NCBI GenBank assembly: GCA_022747635.1
Contig: JAKTNV010000407.1
Location: forward strand, 98,823 to 162,822
Direction of reading: 5' to 3'
Length of the DNA: 64,000 nt
Source: Hetaerina americana
Lineage: Eukaryota > Arthropoda > Insecta > Odonata > Calopterygidae
Shown: positions 1 to 11,930 of the stretch, in pieces
Layout: each line of letters starts with the position of its first letter
Numbering within the stretch: the stretch's first letter is position 1
The notes under the pieces: model-generated
What the model saw: the letters and a program-made list of their open reading frames with translations, nothing else
What the model was told of the DNA's origin: nothing
The model's database searches: none
Program-made: the position numbers and the translations under genes

Positions 1-480
1 TTTGAGCACTTGCTTGGATATGTGAAGATGCCTTAATCCTTACAAAACTCACTCACAGGTCGACCGTGGAATCTCTTGTGACATTTATACTGTGACTGGT
101 ACTTAGTAAAAAGGTAAGGGGAGTGCCCAGAGGCTCTTGCATAATAACACCTTGGAGGACATATTCAAGTCAGACAAGGAAGTGCAAAAAGCAGTAGTCA
201 GTTGGCTTTATGATGTGGCATGAGAAAGGTATGACTCAAGTATTATGAAGCTGCTTACAAGGATAAAAAACATGATTGATTGTCAAGGCAACTTGAAATC
301 TTCAGGCTTTCTTAAGGTTTAAACAAAGTTGAGAATACATTTCTTTTTCCATAAAAAGCAATGCAAGACCTTACTTTTTGAAGGGTCTTTGAAAAATGCA
401 GTGAATGTGAATGACTATAGCTCATGCATATGACAATCTAATAATGGATAAACTTGAACATAAGTTCTCTCATCAAAGTA
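1..480. other. no gene recognised
   Basis: AT-rich sequence with no convincing open frame, splice-bounded exon or element end. It lies on the downstream side of gene A, so it is probably intron, with the gene's remaining exons beyond the left edge of the window. Confidence 0.5.
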
Positions 481-1700
481 ATACTCAAACGGTACTGTCA
501 TGTCTTTTTCTTCTTCTTTTTCACAGTATCTTTCAATTAATCTACATCTGACTCGAATATAAATTTCCTAGCTATCAACATTCACACCTAGAAAAATAAT
601 TTTAAAAGTCTGAACGAAACTTACCAACTATCAACAATAAATTTATTTCAACTGTGGCGAACCATGACATACAATATCCTTCATCCCCTTCTCCCTCTGT
701 CTGTGGCTTTTGTTTCTACAAGAACACTTCTCCCCAATAAAAATCCACGGACCAGCTACTTCACTGTGTCAGAAAAAGTGGGAAACCTAAAAAACTGCTG
801 AAGAGTAACATTCTCAAACCTTCATCCCAATAAACTCCTCTTTTTGAACCAAACTGCCTGAAAAGCCCTTACCTTATCATCACTTCTTTATCCAAATACC
901 ATAAAATTAAACAATGTGTGAACTTAGCCTTTACTGTACCTTCTGCCCTGCCTAGTACATCAGTCAATGAAACACCACCTTTTCCCTCTTCATCATAACC
1001 AATACTATTCTACCAAAACCATCATGATCTTTAACTATCCCATCCTTAATCACCCTGCCTCTCAATACCAATCTTTTGATGACCACTTCTCTGTTAGGGT
1101 GATTGGAAACCTTTCAAAACCTGCAAGTAGCAGATAGGTAAGAAATGAGAGATGGTGCATATCTGAGTGCTCCTGTCATTGAAGGCATTCCAGCCTAACG
1201 AAGCCTACTGAATGCAACCTGGCTACAAATAATAAATTCTTGTCAGGGAAAGAACAAATATGATTTGTACATAGAGATACTAAAAAGAATAAAGAGAAGG
1301 ATAAACTAAGTTATCCCAGTAAACACCAAGAATTTGAAGTTGTATCAGAACATTTTACCAAGCCCTCTCAGCTGCAGAGTAACAGAACACCTTATTTAAT
1401 ACAGCATCTTTACAATTCTGACATATCTCCTTACTTTGCACAAGCTATCTATTTCCTTTTCTTAAAATTAAATCCTGCCACAATTTTCACACAAATCTAA
1501 TACATGCCATGGTACATAATAGCCATTATCTATCTTAACACTTTAATTTGCTATGGAATCCTGGGCATACCTTATCTCCTCTTAAAACAGTGACAAATCA
1601 CTATATTCACCTATTTGAATACACCACCAATATCATGAGCAGTAATTCAATGCTTTTGCCTTTTTCATTGGAGAGGAATTAAAATAAAACTGTATGGCCA
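481..1700. repeat. segmental-duplication copy, paralogous to about 49607-50800
   Basis: Runs of near-identical text start here at the CTTCTTC-rich stretch and recur in the same order from 49607 onward, inside the intron of gene C between its fourth and fifth exons. Here the block lies just downstream of gene A's third exon. The shared order supports descent of the A and C loci from one ancestral gene. No coding sequence is seen. Confidence 0.75.
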
Positions 1701-1829
1701 AAAACATAAGTCAGAAAGACTAATATTGTTAAATTAATTAAATAGCATAACATTTACAGCATAAAAAGTAAACATCTGTTCCTCTCATGGTTATCATGAT
1801 TTGAAAAATTAAGAATTTGTCATTATGAC

Positions 1830-1915
1830 ACAAACGCTCTTATTTTTCCCTAACCTTAATAGAAGTCCTTTCCTGAACTTGAACATTGAGGTCCACTTCC
1901 TTCTTTTATCAGGAA
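1830..1915 (-). pseudogene. decayed extra copy of gene A third exon
   Basis: Read on the minus strand, this matches the last half of the exon at 2468-2581, including the LQIQEE-like segment. The donor has changed to GTTAGG and the upstream half is lost. It is one of several micro-duplications of this linker exon (others at 26535-26637 and 25432-25470). Confidence 0.5.
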
Positions 1916-2467
1916 TCATTCAATATTGTATGTTTTGAACATATGACCCTATAACTTTAACTATATAAGGATTAAATGCTAGTCATTTTCTTGGCAATTT
2001 GCATGTTTACCCAAGATTAAATGAAAAACTACCATTGGTCCAATGTTTACATCAATGAAATATTTCCACATAAAAGTCCATCTATTTAAAATGAATACAT
2101 TAATGAATCTAACAGAGTAGTAAACATACCAAAATACAGAGGAATTACTTTGGCAATGTTTTGGAAATAATTGTTTCCATAACTATTTATGTATACAAAG
2201 CATAAAAAATGAATGCTAAGATATAATGAAGAAAAACACCAAAATTGTAATTTGAATAAAACCCGTCAAAGAAAGCCAGGCTAAGTACTCTTACGCATGC
2301 TCTTTAATAAACAAATCAGTATTCAATTTCTCCCTACGTACACATCTTATGTATACAATATTCACAATTTTTAAGTCATTTCCCGTATTTGCCATTTGGT
2401 CATTAGACCTTTAGGCATTTCTACATTAGGGATGAAATACTCTTAATTACTCTTAATTTTCCCTTAC
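1916..2467. other. non-coding intron, duplicated segment
   Basis: AT-rich intron of gene A between its third exon and the decayed exon copy. It resembles 26820-27480 in the gene B locus, including the shared stretches about cttggcaatttgcatg-type text and the conserved TTGAAAAATTAAG block. No gene is seen. Confidence 0.5.
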
Positions 2468-2581
2468 CTCAACAGAAGTCTCTTCCTGAATTTGAATATA
2501 ATGGTTCACTTCATTCTGGCTTGCTGGAATTTCAATATCCTCCGACTTTCCAACATCCATCATCTCTCTTTTCATTGTGAT
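2468..2581 (-). CDS. gene A exon 3 (linker)
   Basis: 114 nt, phase 0 at both ends. The acceptor follows TGTAC-AG and the donor is GAG|GTAAGG. It encodes a charged linker with an EIPASQNEV motif shared with the gene B exon at 27481-27582, which is 12 nt shorter. Confidence 0.65.
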
Positions 2582-4966
2582 CTGTACATAATTGTTAAAA
2601 ATGTTGAAAATAATAAAATAATATGACTAGCAACATAAATTAATGTAGAGCACAAAATCAACAATTTTTATTGAATGAAAATGATTGTGATAATTGCAAT
2701 TTGAAATTAAACAACAGGGCTTTTGTCCTAATATCTTATGCTTATGGCATAAAATATTTTCATTTTAATCCGAGAGAAGATCATTTGTATTTACATATAG
2801 TGGGGCTAGGTATCACAGCAAAACCAATTAATAATCTAAAAAATCTAAAATACAGAAAGACATTACATTTGCTAATTTCAACATTTAAGGATAAGAAGTT
2901 TTGAGCAGATACTACCTTAAAAAATGAATTGTATCAGATTATCATTTGATATATATGAAGTGAAAATTTAAATCTCAGACGTTCTCCAATGACTGAATGA
3001 GAATTATTCAAAATTGTGGAATCATACAAAACTATAATTGTTAAACAATTGAAACCAAATATTTATATAAATAAGAAAAGATGCTAGTCATTCTCTGGAA
3101 AAATTTGTTTCCAAAATGAACTGAAAAACTAAAGGATGGAAAATTTAAGGAAAGAATTAAAGAACACCAAACATGTGTAAAAAATAAAAGCTTAACATTT
3201 CTCTTTGCAAAGAAACTCATCAAAAGTGCCCACTGAAATTACTTTGACTTAAATTATTTATTTTGACTTTAAATGTCAAAGGCTTGATGATTTGAGAAGT
3301 TGGAGATTTTGAAATTCATCTGTTGCAAAGATGTAATTGCCAATGAAATTTTGTATCCCTCCAACTCCCCACTCCTAGGCCTACCACTCTTCCAAGTCAA
3401 AGGTCGACAGAAGCATGTGGAATTGCAAACTCAATTATTTAATTTGATAATAAAACAAGATGGATTGGTAAGACATAAGCTCTCTTTGATGCACCAATGC
3501 CACTATGATGAACAATATGATGAATAAATTATTAGCAGAATCCTCATAAATTGCCTGTTTTGTTCTATAAAATGTCTAGCCTATATATTAGCATGGGTAG
3601 ATAACATTCATATCTTTAAAAAAATATTATAAAATGTAAGAAGCTTAAATTGTGTTGTAACAAAAATATTAAAAACCGTTTAAAAAATTAAAAACAAGTG
3701 CTTTCCGACTTTGCCATTACTTATTAGAGAAGATCTCAATGGGAAAATACTAATCAATATGAATAAATAAAACATAAAAAAAAGATTTATCAATTTTCCA
3801 ACGTCCACTTTACACCTTTTTGGCACCTGCATTAATTTTTAATCCTTGCGCAACTATGATGCCTATATACAATTAAGCTGCACAATTGCTAAAAAGTAAT
3901 TATAGATGTAACTCCGATTCAAATTACAAATTATGTTGAAAGCGCTGATTAAAAATTACATAATTGCACATTTTACTTAATAATTCTTGGAGTTTATTCA
4001 TGAGGAGGAAATTTCTTCAAGAAAATGGGGTTCTACTGGCTTTTGAACAAGAAGTCATTACTACAATATATTATTTTCACACGAGATTATATTTCACATT
4101 GGTACATACGTAAATTCATTATCTTTTTTGGTTTTTTTTTACAATTTATGAAACGTAATTGCCTTTTTTTATGAACTATTTTCACGAATTTTTGAAAAAA
4201 AGGCAGTCTAAGTACTCTCACACATGCTCTTCTAATTAATCAAGTATTCAATTATTTCTCACGAACATCGTTAATGCGAACAATATTCACAACTTTTAAG
4301 TCGATGCCCGTATTTGCCATTTGGTTATTAGCCATTTAGGCATTTGTACACTTGGGATGAAATCTATTTAATATAAACACGTTTATTAAACAATATGACT
4401 AAATTCGTAACGAATATTGTTATCACGGACAATATAAAATTAAAACATAACTTGGAGACAACTCACCTGTTCGCGGCAAATATTTCCCTCTTCCTGTTTG
4501 TATTCCGTTTGCCTCTCCAACGTAAGATTGTTTTCGTAGCATTGCTGCTTAAACATATAGAAATCGGTCAGTATTTTAAAGCACTGATAGCAAATAAACC
4601 ACGGGTGGCTTCTATCCTCCACTACCTACGAAAAAAAGATTATCAAGCTAATAAACCCCACACATCTTCTCTCAAAAGGACTCTTATTATTAACATAGTG
4701 ATGCAAAGGCTTTTTATTGACCAAAAATAGGGAAATACCGACAAATTTGTGGTAAAATTACCATAAAAGCGTCATGGTGAAAACGTAAACATTCATGGCT
4801 AGCTTACTTTCAATTCCAATAACTCTTCTATTGCTTCCCGTACCAACTGCTCAGCATCGTCGTTTTCACTAAAAATATTTGTCAACCGACCACCACGGCC
4901 AAGACATAATCTACACTTTAAACTTTCTTGTCGAGATATCTTCGTAGCACTTAAAAACGGCAACAT
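2468..4966 (-). CDS. gene A: ZAD zinc-finger protein, 5' exons only (partial)
   Basis: Minus-strand gene with exons 4808-4966, 4467-4625 and 2468-2581; the rest must lie beyond the left edge. All three exons end in phase 0 (159, 159 and 114 nt) and have GT donors and AG acceptors. Exon 1 encodes a CRLC motif and exon 2 a CYQC motif; together these are the four zinc-binding cysteines of a ZAD, a homodimerisation domain at the N terminus of arthropod C2H2 factors. Exon 3 is an acidic linker. The first in-frame ATG is at 4966; a TTG-initiated extension to 4993 is open but less likely. Paralogue B has an extra ATG at the codon just before the SRQES motif; here that codon is ATA. The finger array is inferred, not seen. 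It diverges from relic E1. Confidence 0.7.
3100..3530 (+). mobile_element. Penelope-like element remnant with nested PLE-end fragment
   Basis: The sequence from 3120 to 3235 and from about 3440 to 3525 matches 32715-32890, which encodes the C-terminal part of a PLE GIY-YIG endonuclease (LFAKKLIKSAH motif). Between them, 3255-3430 matches the inner part of the palindrome arms at 25938-26050. So one PLE fragment sits inside another. All frames are broken. It lies in the gene A intron between exons 3 and 2. Confidence 0.6.
3531..4466. other. intron of gene A, paralogous to 32893-33823
   Basis: Long colinear similarity with the corresponding intron of gene B (for example the shared ATATTAGCATGGGTAG block at 3584 and 32956). 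No gene or element end is recognised. Confidence 0.65.
4467..4625 (-). CDS. gene A exon 2 (second half of ZAD)
   Basis: 159 nt, phase 0. The acceptor is CGTAG|GTAGTG and the donor CAG|GTGAGT. It encodes the HPWFICYQC motif, with the second cysteine pair of the ZAD, and the conserved aromatic-rich helix that follows (ILTDFYMFKQQC). Confidence 0.85.
4808..4966 (-). CDS. gene A exon 1 (first half of ZAD, start codon)
   Basis: 159 nt from the ATG at 4966 to the donor AAA|GTAAGC. It encodes CRLCLGRGG followed by the NIFSEN turn and an acidic helix (EAIEELLEL), the standard ZAD N-terminal half. The 5' UTR and promoter lie at higher coordinates. Confidence 0.8.
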
Positions 4967-7061
4967 TAAAAACTCGTAAGCAATAGATTCCAAGATGGCC
5001 GACTACATATCGATGGGTCGTTCGTTCTGAATCGATTACTAAGTGCGAGTTGTAGAGTCGATCTGGTTATATTTTGGCTCCAAGTGATCACCAAATTCAA
5101 ATAAATTTCCGCATCTTATAATTATTTAATCTCTCACTTAATTGAGTGTAATCATTCTTATCAACAAATAAAACTCTTCAAATAGCAAGAGTTTAAAATA
5201 GTATATGGTTACCTAAAAAGGACAATTTAAAAATAATATTACAATTCCGTAGTATTAGAGTTAACCTTATTTATTATTTATACGTTAACCCCCAAGTTTA
5301 ATCCTTTTAAAGCGATGTTGTGATAAGCTGAGTTTTCGGATAAAACATTTTTCAGAAAGGGTCACTATTCAGAGTGAAAAAAATATTCATGAAATCATTT
5401 ATGGCATAAGTTACCTTTTTAATGTGTGAATAAACCAAGCACAAATTACTTAATACGTCATTTTTTTGAGTTAATAAATTTTAACATCGGAAGTTGAAAC
5501 AAAACCATGGCATTGAATCTTAAACATACAGCGACTGTTAGACAGAAGACAAATGATTTGAAATAATTATAAAAGTAATGTTTGAATTGCTCTTTTATTT
5601 GTTTTTAATTAGACCATTTAAATTGATAGTTATTTTACTAAGTATTTGCTGATATTCTTCTGCTCAGTAATTTTCAAAATAAATGACGTTTGTAATGTGA
5701 AATGATTAAATCCGGGTGTTCGTTTATTATAAAGAGGCAAGTCCAAAATCATGTGTTAATTACTACTCATACCTTTTTAGCAAAAGCTACAATATTAATA
5801 TTTAGATTTTTCTTGATCTGTTTACTCCAGAAAAAACTTGCTGTAAATCAAACTTTTAATGGCAGTTCTGTGTTAATATTAAAATAAAATTCCGTTTATT
5901 TTGAATGAATAGTGAATTAACGATTTCATGCATCATTAAAATTCAATAATGATCCATCCTTTGGATTTCTCCCAAACAATCCCCAAACTCCTCCCTTATT
6001 TGCCCATTTTTATCCGTTTTCAGTCATGTCTGCTTAACCTCCTACATTTTTCTCCACACACATAATACATAAGGCTCCAATGAACGCCTATTATACATTT
6101 AAGAGGACAGGTGACAATAGAAGAGACGGCATGCCATAGTCATACTCCTAAAGCTGCTCATACTGACTCTTCTTTCCCCATGCGCCCCTGATAGCAGTTT
6201 CAGACATGGACAGTATGTGGAATAGCTTCCTTTCCTATCTGTGATGTATCCCTTAGATACTATTCCCACCCATATTTGTATAATCAAAACTAGTTGTTCG
6301 TTATTATGGTAGTTCAAACGATCAGACTTTTCCATTAGCTCAAGATAATAATAGTATTATGGCTCTATGATATAATCCCTAAGATACTCGGCCTCCCAGA
6401 TTTTCCTAGGCCCATTTATAACTATTTGAGCAGTTCAACAAATTCTATCGAATAATTATTTTGACGAGTATTCTTAAAGAAGCCTAGTGAAAAAGTGGTA
6501 CAGTAGAACTTATAATTTAATTTCATTACTCTAGAATTACGACGGCTGATGGATACCTTTATTTTTGCTTAATCTTGAATGTTTGCCTCGTAAACAATGG
6601 TTATTGTAAACCTTTTAACACGGATCTTGAAATGAAAGAACGGAACAGCAATGTTTTCATTCATTTATTTATTTGCCAATTCTATGATTTCATTGATACT
6701 ACAAAAGATCAAAAATATCTTAGGAAAGGCGGATTCCGATTTTCCAAGACTCCGCATTGAATGAAATCTGAGTAATCGCGAGAAAGGTTTTCATATGTGT
6801 GATCTGGAATAAGATCCTCTCTTTTTACACCAGCCCATTCCTTTTGCATTCAAACAACTTCCTAACAAATGAAGAACGAAATGCAAGTGGCCAGCAGACG
6901 AGCTACGTATTTTATATGTTATTGCAATATTTAAAACTTTAAATGCTGCGTGAAGTAATGTGTGAAAAACGGCCGTGTACTTCTATAGTTGGTTTTTAGT
7001 TCAATTCTTCTGTAGACTTGTAAACGATCAGAATATCCGCTAAAGCCGTATTTTAACTATG
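4967..7061. promoter_or_regulatory. shared upstream region of divergent pair A / E1
   Basis: No gene is found in these 2.1 kb between the divergent ZAD starts. It is alignable with 34325-34974 plus 39814-41422 in unit 2. Just upstream of the gene A start there is a GCCATCTT core on the minus strand (complement of 4993-5000), matching the YY1/Pho core, and a TATCGATG at about 5010 close to the DREF site. Both recur near the gene B start. Promoter function is inferred from position and conservation only. Confidence 0.4.
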
Positions 7062-7166
7062 CAGATGGTGTTTAAACAGTCGTGAAGTTTTTATCGATGT
7101 TTCGGCGAGAAGACTAATTTACACTTCATGCTAGAAAAGAAAATAGAGGATTTAATAGATGTTAAA
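7062..7166 (+). pseudogene. E1: decayed ZAD first exon, copy 1
   Basis: The plus-strand sequence aligns with the intact ZAD exons at 41978-42112 and 54204-54338: TGTTT-AACAG, TTTTCGGCGAGAA, then the ATAGAGGATTTAATAGAT block and a GTAAGTTC donor. Frame is lost. A sister copy is at 41423-41528 in unit 2, so this duplication predates the A/B segmental duplication. Confidence 0.65.
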
Positions 7167-7612
7167 GTAAGTTCAAAAGAATATTTTCCTAGCTCTTTAA
7201 ATTATGTGTTTAGGATATTTCCCAGATCTGTCGAAAGAATGAACAGAACATTCACCAAGTAATTAGTTTTTTCGTTTTCCACTTTATATTAAAGAATGCC
7301 TATCATACTTCATCGCATAATAAACATGTATTAAAGGGTAGATTTTTTAATTTACCAAATTAGTAGATTACATTGAAATAGCCCCAAATATTAGGATCGG
7401 ATTAAGATCATTTATTTCCATTTCAATCCATAGCATCACAACTCAATTGAGTATAACAAAAGAAAAACGAAATGCAAATGCCCTGCTATAACGTTGTTTA
7501 CTTAATTCTTTCGGCTGTGTTAATAACTTTTAATACACGTTCAATACATTTTGACAAATGGCATTATTTCTCTGACGTTAGATTGTCCAGTAAATCATTC
7601 GGCGTATCATTG

Positions 7613-7707
7613 ATCAACAGTCGCGGTCGGTTGATCAATGTTTTCGGCTAGAATACTAAATTCCAAATAAATTTGGAAAATACGATAGAGGATTATTAGA
7701 TGCCAAA
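7613..7707 (+). pseudogene. E1: decayed ZAD first exon, copy 2
   Basis: Aligns with the intact exon at 41978-42112 but lacks the start and the CRLC motif. It has a TAG in the VFGEN segment and ends at a good GTAAGTTC donor. Gene E1 is therefore a relic. Confidence 0.65.
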
Positions 7708-8250
7708 GTAAGTTCAGTTGTCTTGCTAAGTGTTTTAAAAATTTTGTTCGTTAGATATCTTAAATGAATTGGTATTTGGTTTATATATTCCGTACACTGT
7801 TGTCTAAATGTATGTATAAGTATAGGCGAGAGGAGTTACGTGCATTCTGGTGTTAATACATGTTAATGGCATAGTCTATTAGGTTGTGTCCATATCCTCA
7901 CAACATATCTCCACAATGGTTCCTTTTTTCTAAAAATGATTAACCTCTGTTTATTATTTAACCAATTACATAGTCTGCTGTTGTATTTCTTTGGCAAGAT
8001 TAATAAAATGCATCAGATTTCTATTTTGGTGTCCTTACCAAAACTTACATTTAAATTGTAGTCCACCATGCAGTTATATGTAATCTCTTTTATGAATAGT
8101 TGATGTCAGCAATTTAATTGCCTTTGGGTAAAATTGTTAGTTTTTTCCTAAATGAGTGAGTCCCACATGATTCTCATTAGAAATATATGAAAGAGTTTTG
8201 CCATACGGATTTATTGAACTGATAGTCTAATTTATAAATTTTGACTGTAG

Positions 8251-8513
8251 GATGTTAATGAATTATGGCATTTTAATGCTTTGCAATACATTCCTGGTGA
8301 ATTCGAGAAAGAGTATTCTGACAACTTGATTGACAGTGATGCTATTGACGAGAGGGCTGTGGCATCCCAGATGACATGATCATTGTCAAAGAGGAGGTTG
8401 ACATTGCCATTAGATGACCTACTTCTCCAGTAGTGGATATTCATTCATCAATTGTTGCATCAATAGAGGAAGATAGCGGTCATTGGTCAGACAATGAAGA
8501 GGCAGATAATATG
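8251..8513 (+). pseudogene. E1: decayed acidic linker exon
   Basis: The acceptor is GACTGTAG|G and the donor ATG|GTAACT. It aligns with gene C exon 4: the blocks GATGACATGATCATTGTC and GAGGAGGTTGAC correspond to [11 protein letters not shown] there. A one-base loss before GATGAC shifts the frame. The sister copy is at 43037-43278. Confidence 0.6.
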
Positions 8514-9136
8514 GTAACTGATCATACATATTCCAGCATAAAAAAATGCACACTCTTGTGGAAAATAAATTTATTATTAAATGCACTTGCACAAATTGAT
8601 TCAATTATTCACCCCCTCTCCCTTCCAAGTACTCTTTCCCTGAAATATAATTGGAGCAGCATGCCAATGACATTAGGCAAATGACTATCAGTCTGCATTA
8701 CTGTACAGTGTACCAATTTCTCACTTACTTTTTAGACTTAATAGCCTCTGACAGCCTTTTTACAATTCTTTTCACACTATTTTCATTTGTGTTAATTTAT
8801 TATTTAATTCTTAATGCTTAGCTCTACTTAAATCTCAGTATTAATTATCAAACTAATGCCTATCTGATTCACCTGGTATTTTTCATGCATACCTATTTCT
8901 TTTAGTGTCAAAACATGGAGAAAGTAATGACTAATCCTCATCTTTAACCTGCAGAACTCAATTCCTTTCTTCATGCATTGATTCTCCGAACTAATCAGCA
9001 TCTATTCTTTTTCTTACATCTTATTCCAATTTTAATCACTATCATATGTTACAAATGCTGCCCTATTTTCCGGCATGAATTCATTATTTATTTTGTCCTG
9101 TATAGGTGGTAAATCATATTAATTACTTACTGCTTA
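8514..9136. other. no gene; paralogous to 43279-43950
   Basis: AT-rich sequence with colinear similarity to the corresponding stretch of unit 2. Nothing coding is recognised. Confidence 0.5.
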
Positions 9137-9300
9137 CAGGTATATTAATTGAAATTCCTAAACTAGGATATAACGTAATAACTCTATACCAGAGTCATCT
9201 ATTCAATGTAACTTTAAATAATAATGCCTTGCCTAATGACTGGAAAAAGGCAAACATAACAACAATTTTTAAAAAAATCCTGTATGATTGCTTTGTATGT
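9137..9300 (+). mobile_element. non-LTR retrotransposon fragment (jockey/CR1-like RT)
   Basis: An open stretch encodes LPNDWKKANITTIFKK, the fingers-region motif of jockey/CR1-type reverse transcriptases. The surrounding text aligns with about 43925-43945 in unit 2, where this piece is absent. So it was inserted in unit 1 or lost from unit 2 after the duplication. Confidence 0.6.
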
Positions 9301-9650
9301 AGACCAGAATGATAACCAAGGGTGTGAATCATATGTGCACTTCTACCGATAATAATTTATCAGTTGATAGGTCTATGATAACTATGCTTTTATTAACATT
9401 TTCATTCACCATTTTAATCATCCTTAAATATTATATCACGAATATCAGGAATTCAGGGCTCATTATTTTGTTATGCCCGGGTCCATCTAAGGCAAAGCCA
9501 CACAGGTTTTGAAATAAATGATTACAAGTTTGATGACATGTTATTTAGATGGAATATTTATTGACCTTATGCATGTGATTCAAAGGAAGAAAATGTAGCA
9601 AATGTTGACCTAGAAAATAAGATTAATTACTGGAAAGCCTGGGTTTGAGC
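9301..9650. other. no gene; duplicated non-coding DNA
   Basis: Alignable with 43930-44280 of unit 2. No element or gene is recognised. Confidence 0.45.
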
Positions 9651-9879
9651 AAGGTAGAGGCAGGGGTGTGGGAAGATGCTTGAATTTACTTTAGGGAGGA
9701 AAATCAACCCCTCCATCTACCTCCCCCCCCTTCACCCCCAAACAAAATTTTGAAATACAACTTCTTCGAATGGATCATATTTCATTTGTTCTCCTCTTTG
9801 ATTTCAACCCTATTGTTTTAAGAATCCACTCCACCTGCAAATGCCAGGGCACACTTCTGCCTGTCTATATCACACCTCT

Positions 9880-11930
9880 GACTCTCAAGGCATGAGTTCA
9901 TGCTCCTCAGACCAGCTGAGTTCCATTACGGAGGAGTCCGTGTGCACCAAGTGGCTAGAGTCCAGTGTAGAAGAAGACAGGAGCTGCTCCTGACCCAACT
10001 TGAGCAAGATGGTGCCAGGGATCAGTTCGTCCTTGGGTGCCATCTCATTATTCCCATTGCATCTTGGCTCCTCAACATGAATAACCTCCTACCTGACTGC
10101 TGCCTCAGCAGATGATGCTGTTTCACTGCTGGGGATCCTGCCAGCACTACTGGTATGGAGTTGATGAAACAATTCCCATCACCTCCAAACTATCCTAACT
10201 GACCTCTAGCAATTCCCCATTTCCCCTCTTTTCCTCTGACTTGCCCTGTGTGTCATCAGAGATCTCCTTGGAGTTCATTGCCTTTTTGGCTGACTCCTTG
10301 ATGAAGAGGTGCATGTGGGTATACAGGGAGGAGAGCACATGCCTCAGCTTGTAGTGATGCATCTCAGCTGTGCTGGCCATTCCATCCCCTGGCCCTACCT
10401 TGGATAAGCCCTTGCTGATTGAGGGTGGTGACCCTGGGGTCTTTTTCAGTACCTCCAGCAAGATCTCCATGCTAGAGCAGTTGAGACTCATGCTGTTCAT
10501 CTGGAACTTGCTGTGAAAGGCAATTGGTCGGAAAAGTCATCACTGAACTCACAGAAGGGCAAACCGCTCCTGTTCTTCAAGGGCACGGGTGGCATGGACA
10601 GCAGGGCCGGTGGACCCTCCTCAGAGAGGTGAGAGCAGCCTTTGTCCCTATCCTGACCTTCCTCCATCTCTCCCACTTGACCCCTGTTGGCCACCTTCCT
10701 TGGCTGCGCCACTCCATCCTGGGCATGCACCTTGGGGGGAACCAGCACCCTGGTACCCCTCAAGGTCTTAAGCTTGGCAAGACAGGCACCAGCTGTCTCT
10801 TCTGCATCAAGTGACTCAGTCTGTGGACATGGAGCATGTACCTGGCAGAGCAGATGTGTAAGTCAGATGGGCAAGTCATGTACCTCAGCTGGTGCTTATG
10901 GAAGTGTAGATTCAACCCCCTTGATGAGGCCACCAGGTGACAGCGTCCGGTGAAAGGGGTGAAGGTGTAGACTATCCCATGACCAGCCAGCTTATCCCAC
11001 TTGGGTCAAGTCTTCTGGTCCATCTGGAGTTGGCTTCTGACAGGGATAAAGGCAGGATCCCTTTTGTGGAACATGCTGTTGCTGGGGTTTGACGATGTGG
11101 GAAAGGTAAAAGAGGGAGAGTTGGCTAGGGAAGTCAGCTCTGGGAGGAGATTGAGGGAGGAGGTGGAGTGCGGGGGAGGGCAGATGGCCCCAGGCTGCAT
11201 TTGCGATAAAAGGTGGGGATGACCTCGTCCATCTCCACTGGCCATGAAATAGACTCATTCTTCTCCACCAGGTTATGGACCTTTGGAGTGATGGGTGTCA
11301 GTTTGATGCTCACTTTGCTCTCATCTTCATCATCTTTGTCTTCCCTACCTCTCCTCACCTTTGTCTCTTCCTCCTCCTCCTCTTCATCGTCCTCCTTATC
11401 TTTCTCTTCTTTCTCTATCTCAATTGTCCAGCTTATGTCTGAAAATGAAGATTTTAGTGATAGTCATGGTGAAAACCTTAGAGACATGAAGTTAGATGGT
11501 TAATCAGGGCTTCCAAGCACAATTGCCATGGTGGGAATACCACGACGTCCGCTGCTGGGACTGGAGGATGCCATCATAGAGCAAGTCATAGATGACGACT
11601 TGTCCAACTGCCCAGAGTAGGATGCCATTAGCTTACTGTTCTCATTAATTTTCCGCTTCAACACTTTGTTCTCCTGGGCAAGCTACTCATTCTGATGGCA
11701 TTCCCTTTCTAAATTCTCAGACAAATACTTCACTCTCTCTTGTAGTTTTCTTTTTGTGGCAACCTTCCTCTGGAGTTGAGCCTCCAGGTCCTCTATTCAG
11801 GCTGGCAAAGCTGGATTGCGTGCAAGGGCATTGTTCAAAGCCTCCAATTTCTGTCAATATTTTTCCATTTTCTTCCAGTGGTTATGCAATTTCACCCTCC
11901 ATTTTTAATAAATGATGCCATCTAAAAACA
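9880..11930 (-). pseudogene. decayed copy of an unrelated coiled-coil / acidic protein gene
   Basis: This block is clearly more GC-rich than its surroundings. On the minus strand it reads as long open pieces joined by frameshifts and stops: a coiled-coil-like segment near 11830-11640 (EDLEAQLQRKVATKR, NENSKLMASYSG), an acidic run near 11390-11320, SIKLTPITPKVHNL near 11300, RYMLHVHRLSHLM near 10860-10810, and a 101-codon piece 10195-10500 with LRHVLSSLYTHMHLF. The order without obvious introns suggests a processed copy. I do not recognise the parent gene. Parts recur at 44285-44570 and 45114-45770. Confidence 0.5.

Noticed and set aside
11213..11503. Ser/Leu-rich open frame on the plus strand
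   Set aside because: Complement of the acidic GAA/GAG run of the minus-strand decayed gene.
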